40,723 nucleotides of DNA from Candidatus Fermentibacterota bacterium (lineage in GTDB: Bacteria > Fermentibacterota > Fermentibacteria > Fermentibacterales > JCC-6). The notes beneath the pieces are model-generated. The model was given only the letters and a program-made list of their open reading frames with translations, made no database searches and had not been told where the DNA came from. How positions within the stretch are numbered: the first letter of the stretch is position 1; each line of letters begins with the position of its first letter. Made by a program: the position numbers and the translations under genes. Where the stretch lies: the NCBI GenBank assembly GCA_003646025.1, contig QNDR01000012.1, positions 1-40,723 on the forward strand, read 5' to 3'. This document shows positions 16,475 to 30,056 of the stretch, one piece after another.

Positions 16475-16609
16475 TTATGGAACAAGACGCTTGCGACCTT
16501 TGCGCCTTCTTGCGTTAATTACTTTTCTTCCACCCTTTGTCGCCATCCGGGCTCTGAACCCGTGAGTCCTTTTTCTTGAAAGGTTGCTCGGCTGAAATGT
16601 TCTCTTCAT
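16475..16609 (-). CDS. rpmH: 50S ribosomal protein L34
   Basis: This 44-residue L34 reads [20 protein letters not shown], continues through [14 protein letters not shown] and ends with a basic RKGRKRLVP tail. It has the universal KRT(F/Y)QP start and HGFR(A/S)RM core. The ATG at 16609 has GAGGAAG upstream. It is the first gene of the leftward rpmH-rnpA-yidD-yidC-mnmE-mnmG-rsmG-parA-parB run and is divergent from dnaA. The rnpA frame continues in the same phase right after its TAA. Confidence 0.97.
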   Translation of the reverse strand: MKRTFQPSNLSRKRTHGFRARMATKGGRKVINARRRKGRKRLVP

Positions 16610-16676
16610 TGTCTTCCTCTTGTATCTGTTTCAGTAATTGCCAAAAGCTCATTTCTGCTTCTTTTCCGGAAGCGGA

Positions 16677-16705
16677 AAGCTATCTAAATAGTGTGCTGTT
16701 GTCAA
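16677..16705 (-). promoter_or_regulatory. Candidate promoter of rpmH
   Basis: On the minus strand a perfect -35 TTGACA (16705-16700) is followed after 17 bases by TAGCTT (16682-16677), a weak -10. It lies about 70 bp upstream of the rpmH ATG. A small CTTTCCG-CTTC-CGGAAA hairpin falls in the predicted leader. The rest of the 197-bp rpmH-dnaA gap is T-rich toward dnaA, with no clear DnaA boxes (only TTATCCGCT at 16721 and TTATCCAGT at 16768). Confidence 0.4.
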
Positions 16706-16806
16706 GTTCTGCCGTATCAATTATCCGCTGCCTTGTTTTTTTTCTGTTTTTATTTATTTTGTGTTGCTTATCCAGTTTGTCACTATACACTTTTGGAGTA
16801 TTCCGG

Positions 16807-18144
16807 ATGCAGTTTTTACCAGAGGATGTGTTTGATCTTTGCCTCGACCGGGCGAAAAAACTCATGGGTCCTGAAAAATACAATTCCTGGCTGGCCAATG
16901 CTTCTTTCCGATCTTTTGAAAAAGGTGTTTTTACCGTTGGTCTCGATTCTGAGATAAGAGTAAACTTTGTAACTCACAATTACAAGGACAACCTCGAGAA
17001 TCTACTCAGAGAATTGTCCGGAGATCCCGATGTCCGGGTTGTTTTTACCCACGAGCCGGAATCACTGTCTCTTGGTAAAATTACAAACTCATCGAGACAC
17101 GAATTGTTCTCAAACTTTCTTAAGCCAGGTTATATTTTTGACAGATTCATCCAGGGACCAAACAACAGACTTGCTTATGCAACAGCTTTTTCTGTGGCCT
17201 GTGAAATGGGACAGGCTTCTTCTAATCCGTTGTTTATATACGGTGGTGTAGGCCTTGGGAAAACACACCTCATTCAGGCTATCGCTCACTATGTAAAAAC
17301 AAACCAGCCGGACAAAACATTCTGTTACATCTCCAGTGAAGAGTTTTTAACTATGTTTCTGAAAGCCATGATACCAAACAAAAATAACTTCATAGAGCTG
17401 GAACACTTCAAAGACCGCTTTCGTAATTCACACTATCTGATAATGGATGATGTTCAGTTTCTGTCTGACAAGGAAACCACACAGGATCTTTTCTTCCATC
17501 TGTTCAACGATCTCTACAATCGCGGTAGACAGATAATAGTAACCTCTGATCGCCCCCCGCACGAACTTGAACCTCTTGCAGAACGTCTGATATCCCGGTT
17601 TCAGTCCGGTATGGTCGTCGATATAAAACCACCGAAACTGGAGACCAGGCTTGTTATATTGAATCAGAAATTAAAAGATGAAAACATACAGCTCAGCAAA
17701 GAAATAGTATTTTATCTTGCGGAAACTGTTAAATCAAACGTAAGACAACTTGAAGGCGCAGTCAACCTTCTGGCGGCAAACATTAGAATACAGAACCTTG
17801 ATCTGACTCTTGATAATGTCCGTTCCATTATTACGGAGTACCTCGGTGCTTCATCCAGACGGCTTAACCCGTCTACGATAACATCTTCCGTGGGGGATTT
17901 CTTTGGTATCAACCCCAACGCTCTCAAAGGTAAAAAAAGAAACAGAGAGATTCTTGTTCCAAGACAGGTTTCCATGTTCCTTCTGCGGGAACTTACCAAC
18001 CTCTCTCTTGAGCAGATTGGAGAATTCTTCGGCCGGGACCATTCCACTGTTCTCAATGCTATCAAGCGAATCAACACACTTATGACCAAAGATTCTGTTT
18101 TCAAAAGAAAGATTCTCGATATACAGGAATCTCTTCTTGGTTGA
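16807..18144 (+). CDS. dnaA: Chromosomal replication initiator DnaA
   Basis: This 445-residue initiator ATPase has a short domain I (FDLCLDRAKKLMGPEKYNSWL), a short linker, and an AAA+ domain. The AAA+ domain carries Walker A GGVGLGKT (146-153), Walker B LIMDD (211-215) and sensor segments. The C-terminal DnaA signature GRDHSTVLNAI starts at residue 409. The start chosen is the ATG at 16807 with GGAG eight bases upstream. The frame is open back to 16576, but that extension overlaps rpmH antisense and is not conserved-looking. It is divergent from rpmH and followed by a 211-bp spacer holding DnaA-box-like repeats. Confidence 0.97.
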   Translation: MQFLPEDVFDLCLDRAKKLMGPEKYNSWLANASFRSFEKGVFTVGLDSEIRVNFVTHNYKDNLENLLRELSGDPDVRVVFTHEPESLSLGKITNSSRHELFSNFLKPGYIFDRFIQGPNNRLAYATAFSVACEMGQASSNPLFIYGGVGLGKTHLIQAIAHYVKTNQPDKTFCYISSEEFLTMFLKAMIPNKNNFIELEHFKDRFRNSHYLIMDDVQFLSDKETTQDLFFHLFNDLYNRGRQIIVTSDRPPHELEPLAERLISRFQSGMVVDIKPPKLETRLVILNQKLKDENIQLSKEIVFYLAETVKSNVRQLEGAVNLLAANIRIQNLDLTLDNVRSIITEYLGASSRRLNPSTITSSVGDFFGINPNALKGKKRNREILVPRQVSMFLLRELTNLSLEQIGEFFGRDHSTVLNAIKRINTLMTKDSVFKRKILDIQESLLG

Positions 18145-18355
18145 TTTCTCTGTTGAAAAAATCTTTACTTGTCTGGTTTCCCGCTGTGTTGTTGAAAACT
18201 CTTATTTTGCTGGAGCGTTTTCCACTTTTTTTGAACATGCTTCCCGCCCGGCTCAGACAACTGAGGGTTACTTTTGAACAGTCTCTGCGGTATAATTACT
18301 ATTACTGTATTTCTGTGTTTTAAGATTTATATATTGAATCTGTGGAGGGCTCCAA
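18145..18355. other. oriC: Probable replication origin (oriC) in dnaA-dnaN spacer
   Basis: Five 9-mers one mismatch from the DnaA box TTWTNCACA lie here. TTTTCAACA occurs on the minus strand at 18151-18159 and 18190-18198; TTTTCCACT is at 18218-18226; TTTTGAACA is at 18229-18237 and 18272-18280. After the last box come a GC-rich GTCTCTGCGG and then AATTACTATTACTG (18294-18307). Read 3'-5' on the complement, that last stretch gives AAT-GAT-AAT-GAC, the DnaA-trio pattern of the bacterial basal unwinding element. AT-rich DNA follows to 18340. The strand switch of core genes and nearby parS sites agree with an origin here. Confidence 0.7.
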
Positions 18356-19474
18356 ATGGTAAAAATGCTAGTCGATCTAAGAACTCTCTTGAACGGTCTG
18401 AATACGGTCTCTGCCGCTCTTCCATCTAAAACCAGTCTTCCTTCTCTTTCAAACATTCTTCTTGAAACAGAAGGTGATCAATTGAGGCTTGCAGCTACTG
18501 ATCTTGACACTACCGTAATTACCCTTATCCCGGCAACTATTTCTACCCAGGGTTCTGTTGCTCTTCCAGGGAAAAAACTTCTGGAAATAGTCAGAGAGCT
18601 TTCAGGTTCAGATGTCAGTATTACCACCAGCGGATCCAGAACTACCATCAGCTGTGACAAAAGTTCTTTTACTCTTCCCAGCAGCAGCAAAGACAGTTAT
18701 CCTTCTCTTCCGTCATCGGTTTTAGAATCCGATAAAATAAGCTTGCCCCATGACGTTGTTAAAAAGGCAATCAGGAAGACTGTTTACGCCGTTGCTGGTG
18801 CCAGTGAAATCCGAGCCTCGCTTACCGGCCTGTTCTGGAAACTCAATTCTGAACATCTTGAGATGGTAGCAACAGACGGTCACCGGCTTGCCAAGGTAAA
18901 AATAACAAGCGTTAACGGCGAGACAGATATGGAAGTAATTCTCGCTCCAAAAGCTCTTAATCTTCTTCTGAAAATAGATTCTGAACAACCTGTGTTTATG
19001 ACTTCTCAGGGTTCTCAGGTAAGTTTTCATATAGAAAATATCAGTATATACAGCAGAATGATTGAGGGTCCTTATCCTCCGTACGAAAAAGTAATTCCGC
19101 AGAACAATACAGATGTTCTTAAGATAAACAGGGAAGATCTGTTCTCTGCTCTGAAGAGAATGCGAATCATCGCAAACCCGGCAACGCACCAGATAATGTT
19201 CACTTTGGAGCGCAATCGTGTTATTCTTCATGCCGAGAATACAGATGCTGGAGAAGCAAAAGAAGAAATAGAGGCAGTATACGAAAAAGATCCTCTTCAG
19301 ATAGCTTTCAACGGTAACCTGATCATGGACATTCTTCGAAACATGAGCAGTGAAGATGTTCTCTTTCACCTGCACGACAGCAGCACAGCTGTGATAATCA
19401 CAGAAGAAGAACTGTCTGACGATACAGATTATCTCACTCTTGTAATGCCTGTGAGACTTCCAGATACCGTCTGA
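18356..19474 (+). CDS. dnaN: DNA polymerase III subunit beta (sliding clamp)
   Basis: This 372-residue clamp has the three-domain beta fold. Recognisable blocks are ALPSKTSLPSLSNILLE near the N-terminus, ATDLDTTV, VATDGHRLAKV in the central domain and the C-terminal LTLVMPVRLPD, which matches the (L/V)MPMR(L) end of clamps. The ring tethers polymerase III and other factors to DNA. The ATG has GGAGG seven bases upstream. It follows the origin spacer, and the DciA-like gene begins 5 bp after its stop. Confidence 0.96.
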   Translation: MVKMLVDLRTLLNGLNTVSAALPSKTSLPSLSNILLETEGDQLRLAATDLDTTVITLIPATISTQGSVALPGKKLLEIVRELSGSDVSITTSGSRTTISCDKSSFTLPSSSKDSYPSLPSSVLESDKISLPHDVVKKAIRKTVYAVAGASEIRASLTGLFWKLNSEHLEMVATDGHRLAKVKITSVNGETDMEVILAPKALNLLLKIDSEQPVFMTSQGSQVSFHIENISIYSRMIEGPYPPYEKVIPQNNTDVLKINREDLFSALKRMRIIANPATHQIMFTLERNRVILHAENTDAGEAKEEIEAVYEKDPLQIAFNGNLIMDILRNMSSEDVLFHLHDSSTAVIITEEELSDDTDYLTLVMPVRLPDTV

Positions 19475-19479
19475 TATCC

Positions 19480-24211
<4,732 letters not shown>

Positions 24212-24212
<1 letters not shown>

Positions 24213-27200
24213 TGACAGCACAGGGGAAGCTTGATCGACGAATCAAAGCCTGGATAGAGATAAAGGAACTGGATCAGATTCCTATCCGAACTCCCTACGT
24301 TAATGTGCCGGATTTTCCAGAGAGCTCCCGGGTAAAATTAAAGGATGTTCCCAAGCTTACAGCTTCGGTAAGGCGGCTGGACATCTCAAAACAGCTGGAC
24401 TCTGGTGTTCCGGCCCTCGCTTCTTTGATTTCTCTGATGGACAGAGCTGATGCTGAAGAGCTGTATAACAACCTGTCATCTTTGAGTTCTCCCATGGATT
24501 TCGATGAATTTACCGCTCTGGAGTGGTTTACAGCATGTCATAATCTGAAGACAGAAACAATAGGCAGCGCGGTTTCCGGATTTTTCCTGCTTGCTGAAAT
24601 TAACTACACAGAGAAAGCCCTTTTTGACTTTTCTGAAGCCCTGGCCTGTTTCTACAAGGTGCTGCAGAACAACAATATAAAGCAGAATAATCGTATAGAG
24701 ATCCTCTTCAGGGTAGCCAGGCTGTTCCCACACAGATTCACTTTTGTCTGTGTAAGAATTGTTTCAGGAGGAAACAAAATTCTTCCTGCTGTAGAAAACA
24801 TGCTTTCACGGCTCAACGAGCTTGACCTGAGCAAAGAAGAGTCTACTTCCGTTCTTGATTTCACTATGGAAACAGGCTGGCTGCTCAGCAGTCAGGACTT
24901 TGATCAGGTCTGGAAGCTCATTTCCAGGAAAGGCAGCAGAATTCAGGGCCGATTAACTGGCGGCATGGTCCCTATGAGCTCAATAAGGTTTTTGGCCGGC
25001 CTTTTCCGCGGGATAGAAGAAAAGAAAGGCATGGATGAATTTCTTGCCGGAGAGAGAAGAGACAGAGTTGGAAGGCTGTTCAACATTTCATCTTCACGAA
25101 GAAAGGAAAAAGCTCTTTCCTCATTTCCTAAGCTGAAACAATTGATAGATCAGCAGATTCAGCTTGATCTTACAGTGGAAGCAATTTCTCACAGAATAGC
25201 AGAGAACAACCATTCAAAGCTTGGTTTTACCGTTATTGTATTTCTTGAGAAAGTATTAAACGGGGTGACGTTCAACAGTTTAATGAAATTTCTCGCTGCA
25301 GCAGCAGGCGAATTATCCTTTGAAGTAATGAAATTTCTGGAAAAGCTTGTTGTTGAATCTACCTCCGAGAACAGGCTTCCTGTTTCAGATTTCATGCTCT
25401 TTACAAGCGTGGTTACAAGAGTTTTCTCCGTGTGCACCATGCGGGAAAGAACAGCTCTCAAGTCGTTTTACAGGGCCCTGACGAATATGGATCAGTTACA
25501 GACAAAATGGGCAGTAGAGCAACTTGATCAGGCCCTGGTCAGTGTCTCTGATGTTTCCAGTGTTCTGTCTGCAACTTCCCTGATTTTAAGGGCTTCAGGA
25601 GAGGAGAGCAGAGGAGAGTTTCTCTCCCGTATCAGTGTGACTGGCAGACTTCTTGACACTTTTTCAGAGTCAGACAGAGAAAAAGCCCTCTCCGGTCTTG
25701 TCCCGGCCTGGGTGGAAATCCTTCTCTCATTCAGTCTGGAAACAGAGGAAAAAGTAATAGAATTTCTTCTGAAGATAAATGATAGGAACAACAGAAGCAG
25801 ATATCTGGAAAAAGTTGTTACCGGCCTTCTGGGCGAAATTCATCCCAATGACACAGTTTTCGATGACTGCCTTGCTTTTGCCGTTGACGGATACAACTCC
25901 TCAGGAGTAATTGAGAAGCTTCGGGAAGTGGAACACGAAGTATTCAAAAAAGTTTTCCGGGCAGGAGGCCGAATCAAAAAGGTTGACGGTTTGATGGTAG
26001 ATCTTCTTGCCATGCCTGGATTTGAAGGAGAAAAAACAGGGCAGCTTATTTCCGGAATCCGCTTGATCTGCAACAGATTCAGCAGGCTTGCAGTGTGGGA
26101 GGAAAGTGGAGATTCCCTGTTTGATGAATTTATCGTTCATGGGGTTGGGGACATTCTCAGATCTTTTGTCGATAATCCGTCTTCGCTTGAATATGTAACG
26201 GAAGAAACAATAGAACTTCTCCTGGATAAACTAATTCAAGACGGGCAGGAGCACACCAGTTCATCGCGGATGGTAAACCCAGGCGGAACAGCCCAGACCT
26301 TTTTTGGCTCCATCCTGCCAGCGGCAATTCACCTCTTCAGCAGAAAAGCACAGGCTCTGCCTGCTTTTCTCTTCGATATCTCCAGTGAGTTTTCAAGAAG
26401 TGTCGGTGGAATGACCGCTGACGAGGATTTCGTAGATTTTCTGGTCGGAAAACTGGAAATGGAGATACAGCAGGACAGAGTAACTGTTCTTGAATCGTGG
26501 CTTTCCCAGAAGACTCCGCCCCCGCTTCAGATACCGGAGAGATGGTCCAATAAGAGACGCAAAGAGTGGAATTCTCTCAGGGTAAGAGAAGATACATCCA
26601 GGATGAAACTGTTTGGTGCCGTCTCGGCCATTGTCGGTTCCTCCGGAAGTAGAGAGAAAGAAGCTATTTTGAGCACGGCAGGCTGTCTCTCAAGACAACT
26701 TGAAAGAGCAGCGGTCCCTGGAGCTTCAGTCCTGTCTCTTAAGTGGGACAGAGCAATGATGGATCAGCTGCTTTCTCTGTGTGGCGAAACACCTTTGTTT
26801 GAGTTTTTCAAAGGTGGTTTTTCTCTCCGCGGGATAGATCCGGATATGTTGTCATATCTGGAATCAATTCCCGGATTTATGGAACAGGATATCTTTCATG
26901 CCTGGCGACAGGCGGCACTGCCCCCCCTGCTTAACTGTGCCATGGAAATTGTTCTGGTCTCCGGAAATTCACAGGCACATGCCATGAAAATGGCAAAGTC
27001 TGCTACAGAAGCGGTGGAATTCCTCGGATATGACAGTGCCAACAGTTTTCTCTCCACGCTGCAGGAAAGTATCCGATATACGTCAAGTTACGAAAACGCT
27101 TCGTCGCAGATGGAAAAGAATTTTCTTCTTCCGCTGTGGAAACGGAATTCAGCTGAAAGGCTGGATCTTCTTATGCTGGGCTTGAAAGACAGCAGATTAC

Positions 27201-27778
27201 TGACAACTATTCTTCACGAAAGATTGTCTCTTGAAGATCGCGTGGTGGGCAAAGTAAGATTTATGAAACACTACGCAACTCTATTCATTACCGTTGAAAA
27301 AGCACTGCTTGGTATACAATCAGATTTTGAGAAATCAAAATTAGCAGACGGACTTATGGATTCCTGGATATTCAGCGGTACAGGTTCCAGCACGAAGAAA
27401 CCTGTCGTTGAGATTTCCGAAACAGTGGAACTCGTCCAGGATGTGTTCAGAAGAGTCAAGTACGGAAGCGGTATTGTAAGTGCCAGTGAAGCCGGTGAAA
27501 TAAGTGCAGATATGCGCCGTAAATACCGTGATAATGCTGATTCTGTAGCTATAATACTGCGGTGGACAGTTGATCCTGCAAGGGAAGGTCTGCTTCAGTT
27601 ACTCGAGGAAAGTCAGCTTCTTCTTCAGGCCGCTGGAACCGATGCTGAACTTATGAAGCTTCTTGATATGCATGGAGCAAGAAGTGGTTTCCTGAAAGAA
27701 GCACAACCCTATTCGGAAAATCCGTCTGCCCTGAAGAAGTATTTGATGACACTGTCTGAAGATGGTGAGCAGGATTGA
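24212..27778 (+). CDS. Large unrecognised alpha-helical protein (1188 aa) in the gyrase unit
   Basis: I do not recognise any domain in this 1188-residue protein. It has no signal peptide and no membrane segment. Sequence texture is that of a long helical protein: Leu, Glu, Lys, Ser and Phe rich, with regularly spaced helix-length blocks such as VIEFLLKIND, SLMKFLAAAAGELSFEVMKF and EGLLQLLEESQLLLQAAG. This suggests an alpha-solenoid or helical-bundle scaffold (inference). No P-loop, zinc cluster or nuclease motif was found. The ATG at 24212 overlaps the gyrA TGA, with GAGGAAGAG upstream, and the stop overlaps the TTG of the asparaginase. It is therefore translated as part of the gyrB-gyrA transcript. 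Confidence 0.85.
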
Positions 27779-28746
27779 AAAAAATACTGATTATTTCCAC
27801 CGGCGGAACTATAGAGATGCAGCCAGACAGCCACGGACTTTCAATAAGCCCTCTATCAAAAGTTGATATAAGCAGCATAGAAGCACTGCAGGATGTGGAA
27901 ATCTTCGTCCGAAAGTTTCTCAGCCTCCCCAGCCCCCATGTTACTCCTGAGATCATGGCAGACCTGGCAAGGGAATTAAGAACCATAGAAAAGTCAGGAG
28001 AATTTGATGGTGTGGTTGTTACCCACGGAACAGATACACTCGAAGAGACCGCATTCATGGTTGATATCTACCTTGAGGGAACTCTTCCTGTTGTTTTTAC
28101 CGCAGCGATGCGCAGCAGCAGTGAGCTGGGTGTAGACGGTCCGCGCAACATCCGCAGTGCAGTGCGTGTTGCCTGTACGGAAAGACAGAATCTGGGAGTT
28201 ACCATTGTGTTGAACGACGAGATTCACGCTGCTGGCAGAGTTACAAAAACCTGTACATCCAATGTAAGCAGTTTCGATTCCCCTGGCTATGGCCCGCTTG
28301 GTTTTGTAGATGATGACAGAGTTATCTACCATCGATTACCAATATGGAGAATGAACCTTCCGGAAGGTCCTCTTGTTCTGGAAAACAGAGTGGGTCTTGT
28401 GAGAACTGCAGCCGGTTTTGGTCACGATGTCATCGATTTTCTCGCTGATAACGGGTACAGGGGAATCGTTGTTGAGGCATTCGGCCGCGGGAATGTTCAT
28501 CCGGATACAGCAGACGCCATTGAAAGAGCGATTAAATCAGGGGTATTGGTAATAATTACCAGCAGGTGCCACGAAGGAAGGGTTCTTGGTGTTTATTCTT
28601 ATCCCGGTGGGGGTAAAGATCTGGAGAACAGGGGCGTTCTCTCCGCCGGGGATATGGCAGGAAATAAAATAAGGATTTTCCTTATGGCCTGTCTTGGCCT
28701 TGGGCTGGGAAAACAGGAGATAGCAGGAATACTTTCAGGTCTGTAG
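27775..28746 (+). CDS. L-asparaginase (type I, cytoplasmic)
   Basis: This 323-residue asparaginase/glutaminase family enzyme hydrolyses Asn to Asp and ammonia. The first active-site block is STGGTIEM (8-15, nucleophile T12). The second is THGTDTLEETAF (T86, D87). The catalytic lysine is K158 in GRVTKTCTSNVSSF, and AAMRSSSELGVDGPRN is the usual substrate loop. No signal peptide is seen, so it is cytoplasmic. The start is a TTG at 27775 overlapping the upstream stop, with AGGA just before it. Supplying Asp and ammonia fits amino-acid fermentation, but its coupling to the 1188-residue gene may simply be positional. Confidence 0.93.
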   Translation: MKKILIISTGGTIEMQPDSHGLSISPLSKVDISSIEALQDVEIFVRKFLSLPSPHVTPEIMADLARELRTIEKSGEFDGVVVTHGTDTLEETAFMVDIYLEGTLPVVFTAAMRSSSELGVDGPRNIRSAVRVACTERQNLGVTIVLNDEIHAAGRVTKTCTSNVSSFDSPGYGPLGFVDDDRVIYHRLPIWRMNLPEGPLVLENRVGLVRTAAGFGHDVIDFLADNGYRGIVVEAFGRGNVHPDTADAIERAIKSGVLVIITSRCHEGRVLGVYSYPGGGKDLENRGVLSAGDMAGNKIRIFLMACLGLGLGKQEIAGILSGL

Positions 28747-28764
28747 CTTCCGGGAATCTACCGT

Positions 28765-28793
28765 TTGACCCTGCGAAACTTCGGTTTTAGATT
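28765..28793 (+). promoter_or_regulatory. Candidate sigma-70 promoter for the anchor protein-bactofilin unit
   Basis: TTGACC (28765-28770), a 17-base spacer and TAGATT (28788-28793) make a good -35/-10 pair. It lies in the 79-bp gap after the asparaginase stop and about 33 bp before the TTG of the next gene. Confidence 0.5.
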
Positions 28794-28825
28794 AGTGCAT
28801 ATTATGGAGGGGACTTGGAGAAATA

Positions 28826-29179
28826 TTGGCCAACAGAGATAAAAGCTTTACGATTAATATAATACCACATGATGCCACCGGAAATAGAAAAGAATGGATA
28901 GTATCCGGCAGGAAGCTTGTAGTTTTTAGAATTCTGGCCGTGCTTATTCTGGTGGCTGTTGCGGGGTCTGTTGCTGTTCTATCAGTTGGAACAGCGGAGT
29001 TTACAAGAACTGCCCGATTGAGGGAGACAAACAGGCTTCTTGCGGATTCTCTTTCTGCATCCAGAGAGTTGAATCTACGGCTTGATGAGGTTGAACAGGA
29101 GTTACAGGAGATACGGAACACAAGAGCGGTTATTGAAAATCTGGCTACCGCCGGAGTGTCCGGGGATTACCCCGAGTAG
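28826..29179 (+). CDS. Small membrane-anchored coiled-coil protein next to bactofilin
   Basis: This is a 117-residue protein. The first 30 residues (SFTINIIPHDATGNRKEWIV) resemble the N-terminus of M23 (lysostaphin-type) peptidases often encoded beside bactofilins. A single membrane helix follows (about 31-54, LVVFRILAVLILVAVAGSVA), then a likely coiled coil (about 58-105, many Leu/Glu/Arg heptads). There is no peptidase domain: the frame stops at TAG and bactofilin starts 14 bp later. The start is TTG at 28826 with GGAG upstream. It may be a membrane adaptor for the bactofilin, either a domain-reduced peptidase or an original partner; which one is not decided by the sequence. Confidence 0.78.
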   Translation: MANRDKSFTINIIPHDATGNRKEWIVSGRKLVVFRILAVLILVAVAGSVAVLSVGTAEFTRTARLRETNRLLADSLSASRELNLRLDEVEQELQEIRNTRAVIENLATAGVSGDYPE

Positions 29180-29193
29180 AAGAGGGAAGTGTT

Positions 29194-29553
29194 ATGTCTA
29201 GAGATGATTCTTACAATGCCATTAATTCTACGATTGGCGGTGGCAGTTCCGTCAACGGCATTCTAAACATCAAAGGTGGTCTTCGGGTCGATGGATTCAT
29301 AGAAGGAGAAGTGAATGTAGCCGGCACTCTGACCGTTGGTCATGAGGGTAGAATTAAAGGTAATGTATCTGTTACGCACGCAATAATAGGTGGAACTGTG
29401 GATGGAACGATCAAGGCTGAAAAACAGCTTGAACTTCAAAATGGTTCCCGTATCGAAGGTGACATAATTACAAAATCCCTTACCATTGAGGAGGGTGTTT
29501 TCTTTGAGGGGCACTGCAGTATGAGCGGTGGAGAGGCAAAGCCTAAACAGTAG
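29194..29553 (+). CDS. Bactofilin
   Basis: This 119-residue member of the bactofilin (DUF583) family forms polymerising right-handed beta-helix filaments at the membrane. The core repeats are visible as GSSVNGILNIKGGLRVDGFIEG, AGTLTVGHEGRIKGNV, HAIIGGTVDGTIKAEKQLEL and GSRIEGDIITKSLTIEEGVFFEG. Short disordered N- and C-terminal tails flank the core. ATG at 29194 has AGAGGGAAG upstream. It follows the small anchor protein, so the two are probably co-expressed and shape the cell wall or position envelope machinery. Confidence 0.93.
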   Translation: MSRDDSYNAINSTIGGGSSVNGILNIKGGLRVDGFIEGEVNVAGTLTVGHEGRIKGNVSVTHAIIGGTVDGTIKAEKQLELQNGSRIEGDIITKSLTIEEGVFFEGHCSMSGGEAKPKQ

Positions 29554-29738
29554 CTGCAAGCCAATTTCAAGACAAATGTTAATAACTTCCACTTTTTGTG
29601 GAGAACGCTCTAACGCAAAGAGCTCATGTCAGTTATGGGGAAGACTTAGAGTGATTTATGGAATGATATCCACAACTTACACGGGGATTGAGAATTCTTT
29701 CATGAGTGGCCGTATGAACAGGACAGGTGGTGAACTTA

Positions 29739-30056
29739 GTGAGCGAAAAATTTAGCGATCTTCTCTCTTCGGAAGACAAGGCTCGGGAGGCAGTGGAGAA
29801 TGCCACGAAGGAAGCCCGGAGAATAAGAACCGGAATTCCGGAAGAGGTTTCCAGGATAGAGAAGGAATACAAATCCGAACTTCAGAAATTTGAGGAAGCC
29901 GGAATGTTGAAGGTTGAGGAAGAAATAGCCGTTCTCCGCGAGAAGCAGGAAAAAATACTTGAAGAAAGAAAAAGTGTCCTGGAAACAAAATCGGCGGAAC
30001 TGGCTCCGGTGGCGCTTGAGCTGATTCACTCTGCCATCAAAGGAGACAGAGGATAA
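29739..30056 (+). CDS. ntpF: V-type ATPase peripheral-stalk subunit (NtpF / subunit G-H type)
   Basis: This 105-residue, highly charged coiled-coil protein is the first gene of the V-ATPase operon. Its position and composition (EDKAREAVENATKEARRIR… VSRIEKEYKSELQKFEEAG) match the peripheral-stalk subunit that pairs with NtpE. In-frame GTG codons occur at 29727, 29730 and 29739; I choose 29739 because AGGTGGTG sits six bases before it. The 185-bp gap after bactofilin shows no convincing promoter or gene. The stop overlaps the ntpI ATG (TAATG). Confidence 0.8.
   Translation: MSEKFSDLLSSEDKAREAVENATKEARRIRTGIPEEVSRIEKEYKSELQKFEEAGMLKVEEEIAVLREKQEKILEERKSVLETKSAELAPVALELIHSAIKGDRG

Noticed and set aside
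16576-16806. 77-residue N-terminal extension of dnaA
   Set aside because: It overlaps rpmH antisense, contains a hydrophobic run unlike any DnaA domain, and a well-placed ribosome site precedes the ATG at 16807.
29554-29738. Small RNA or gene before the V-ATPase operon
   Set aside because: Only a weak 6-bp hairpin without a T tract and no convincing promoter or ORF.
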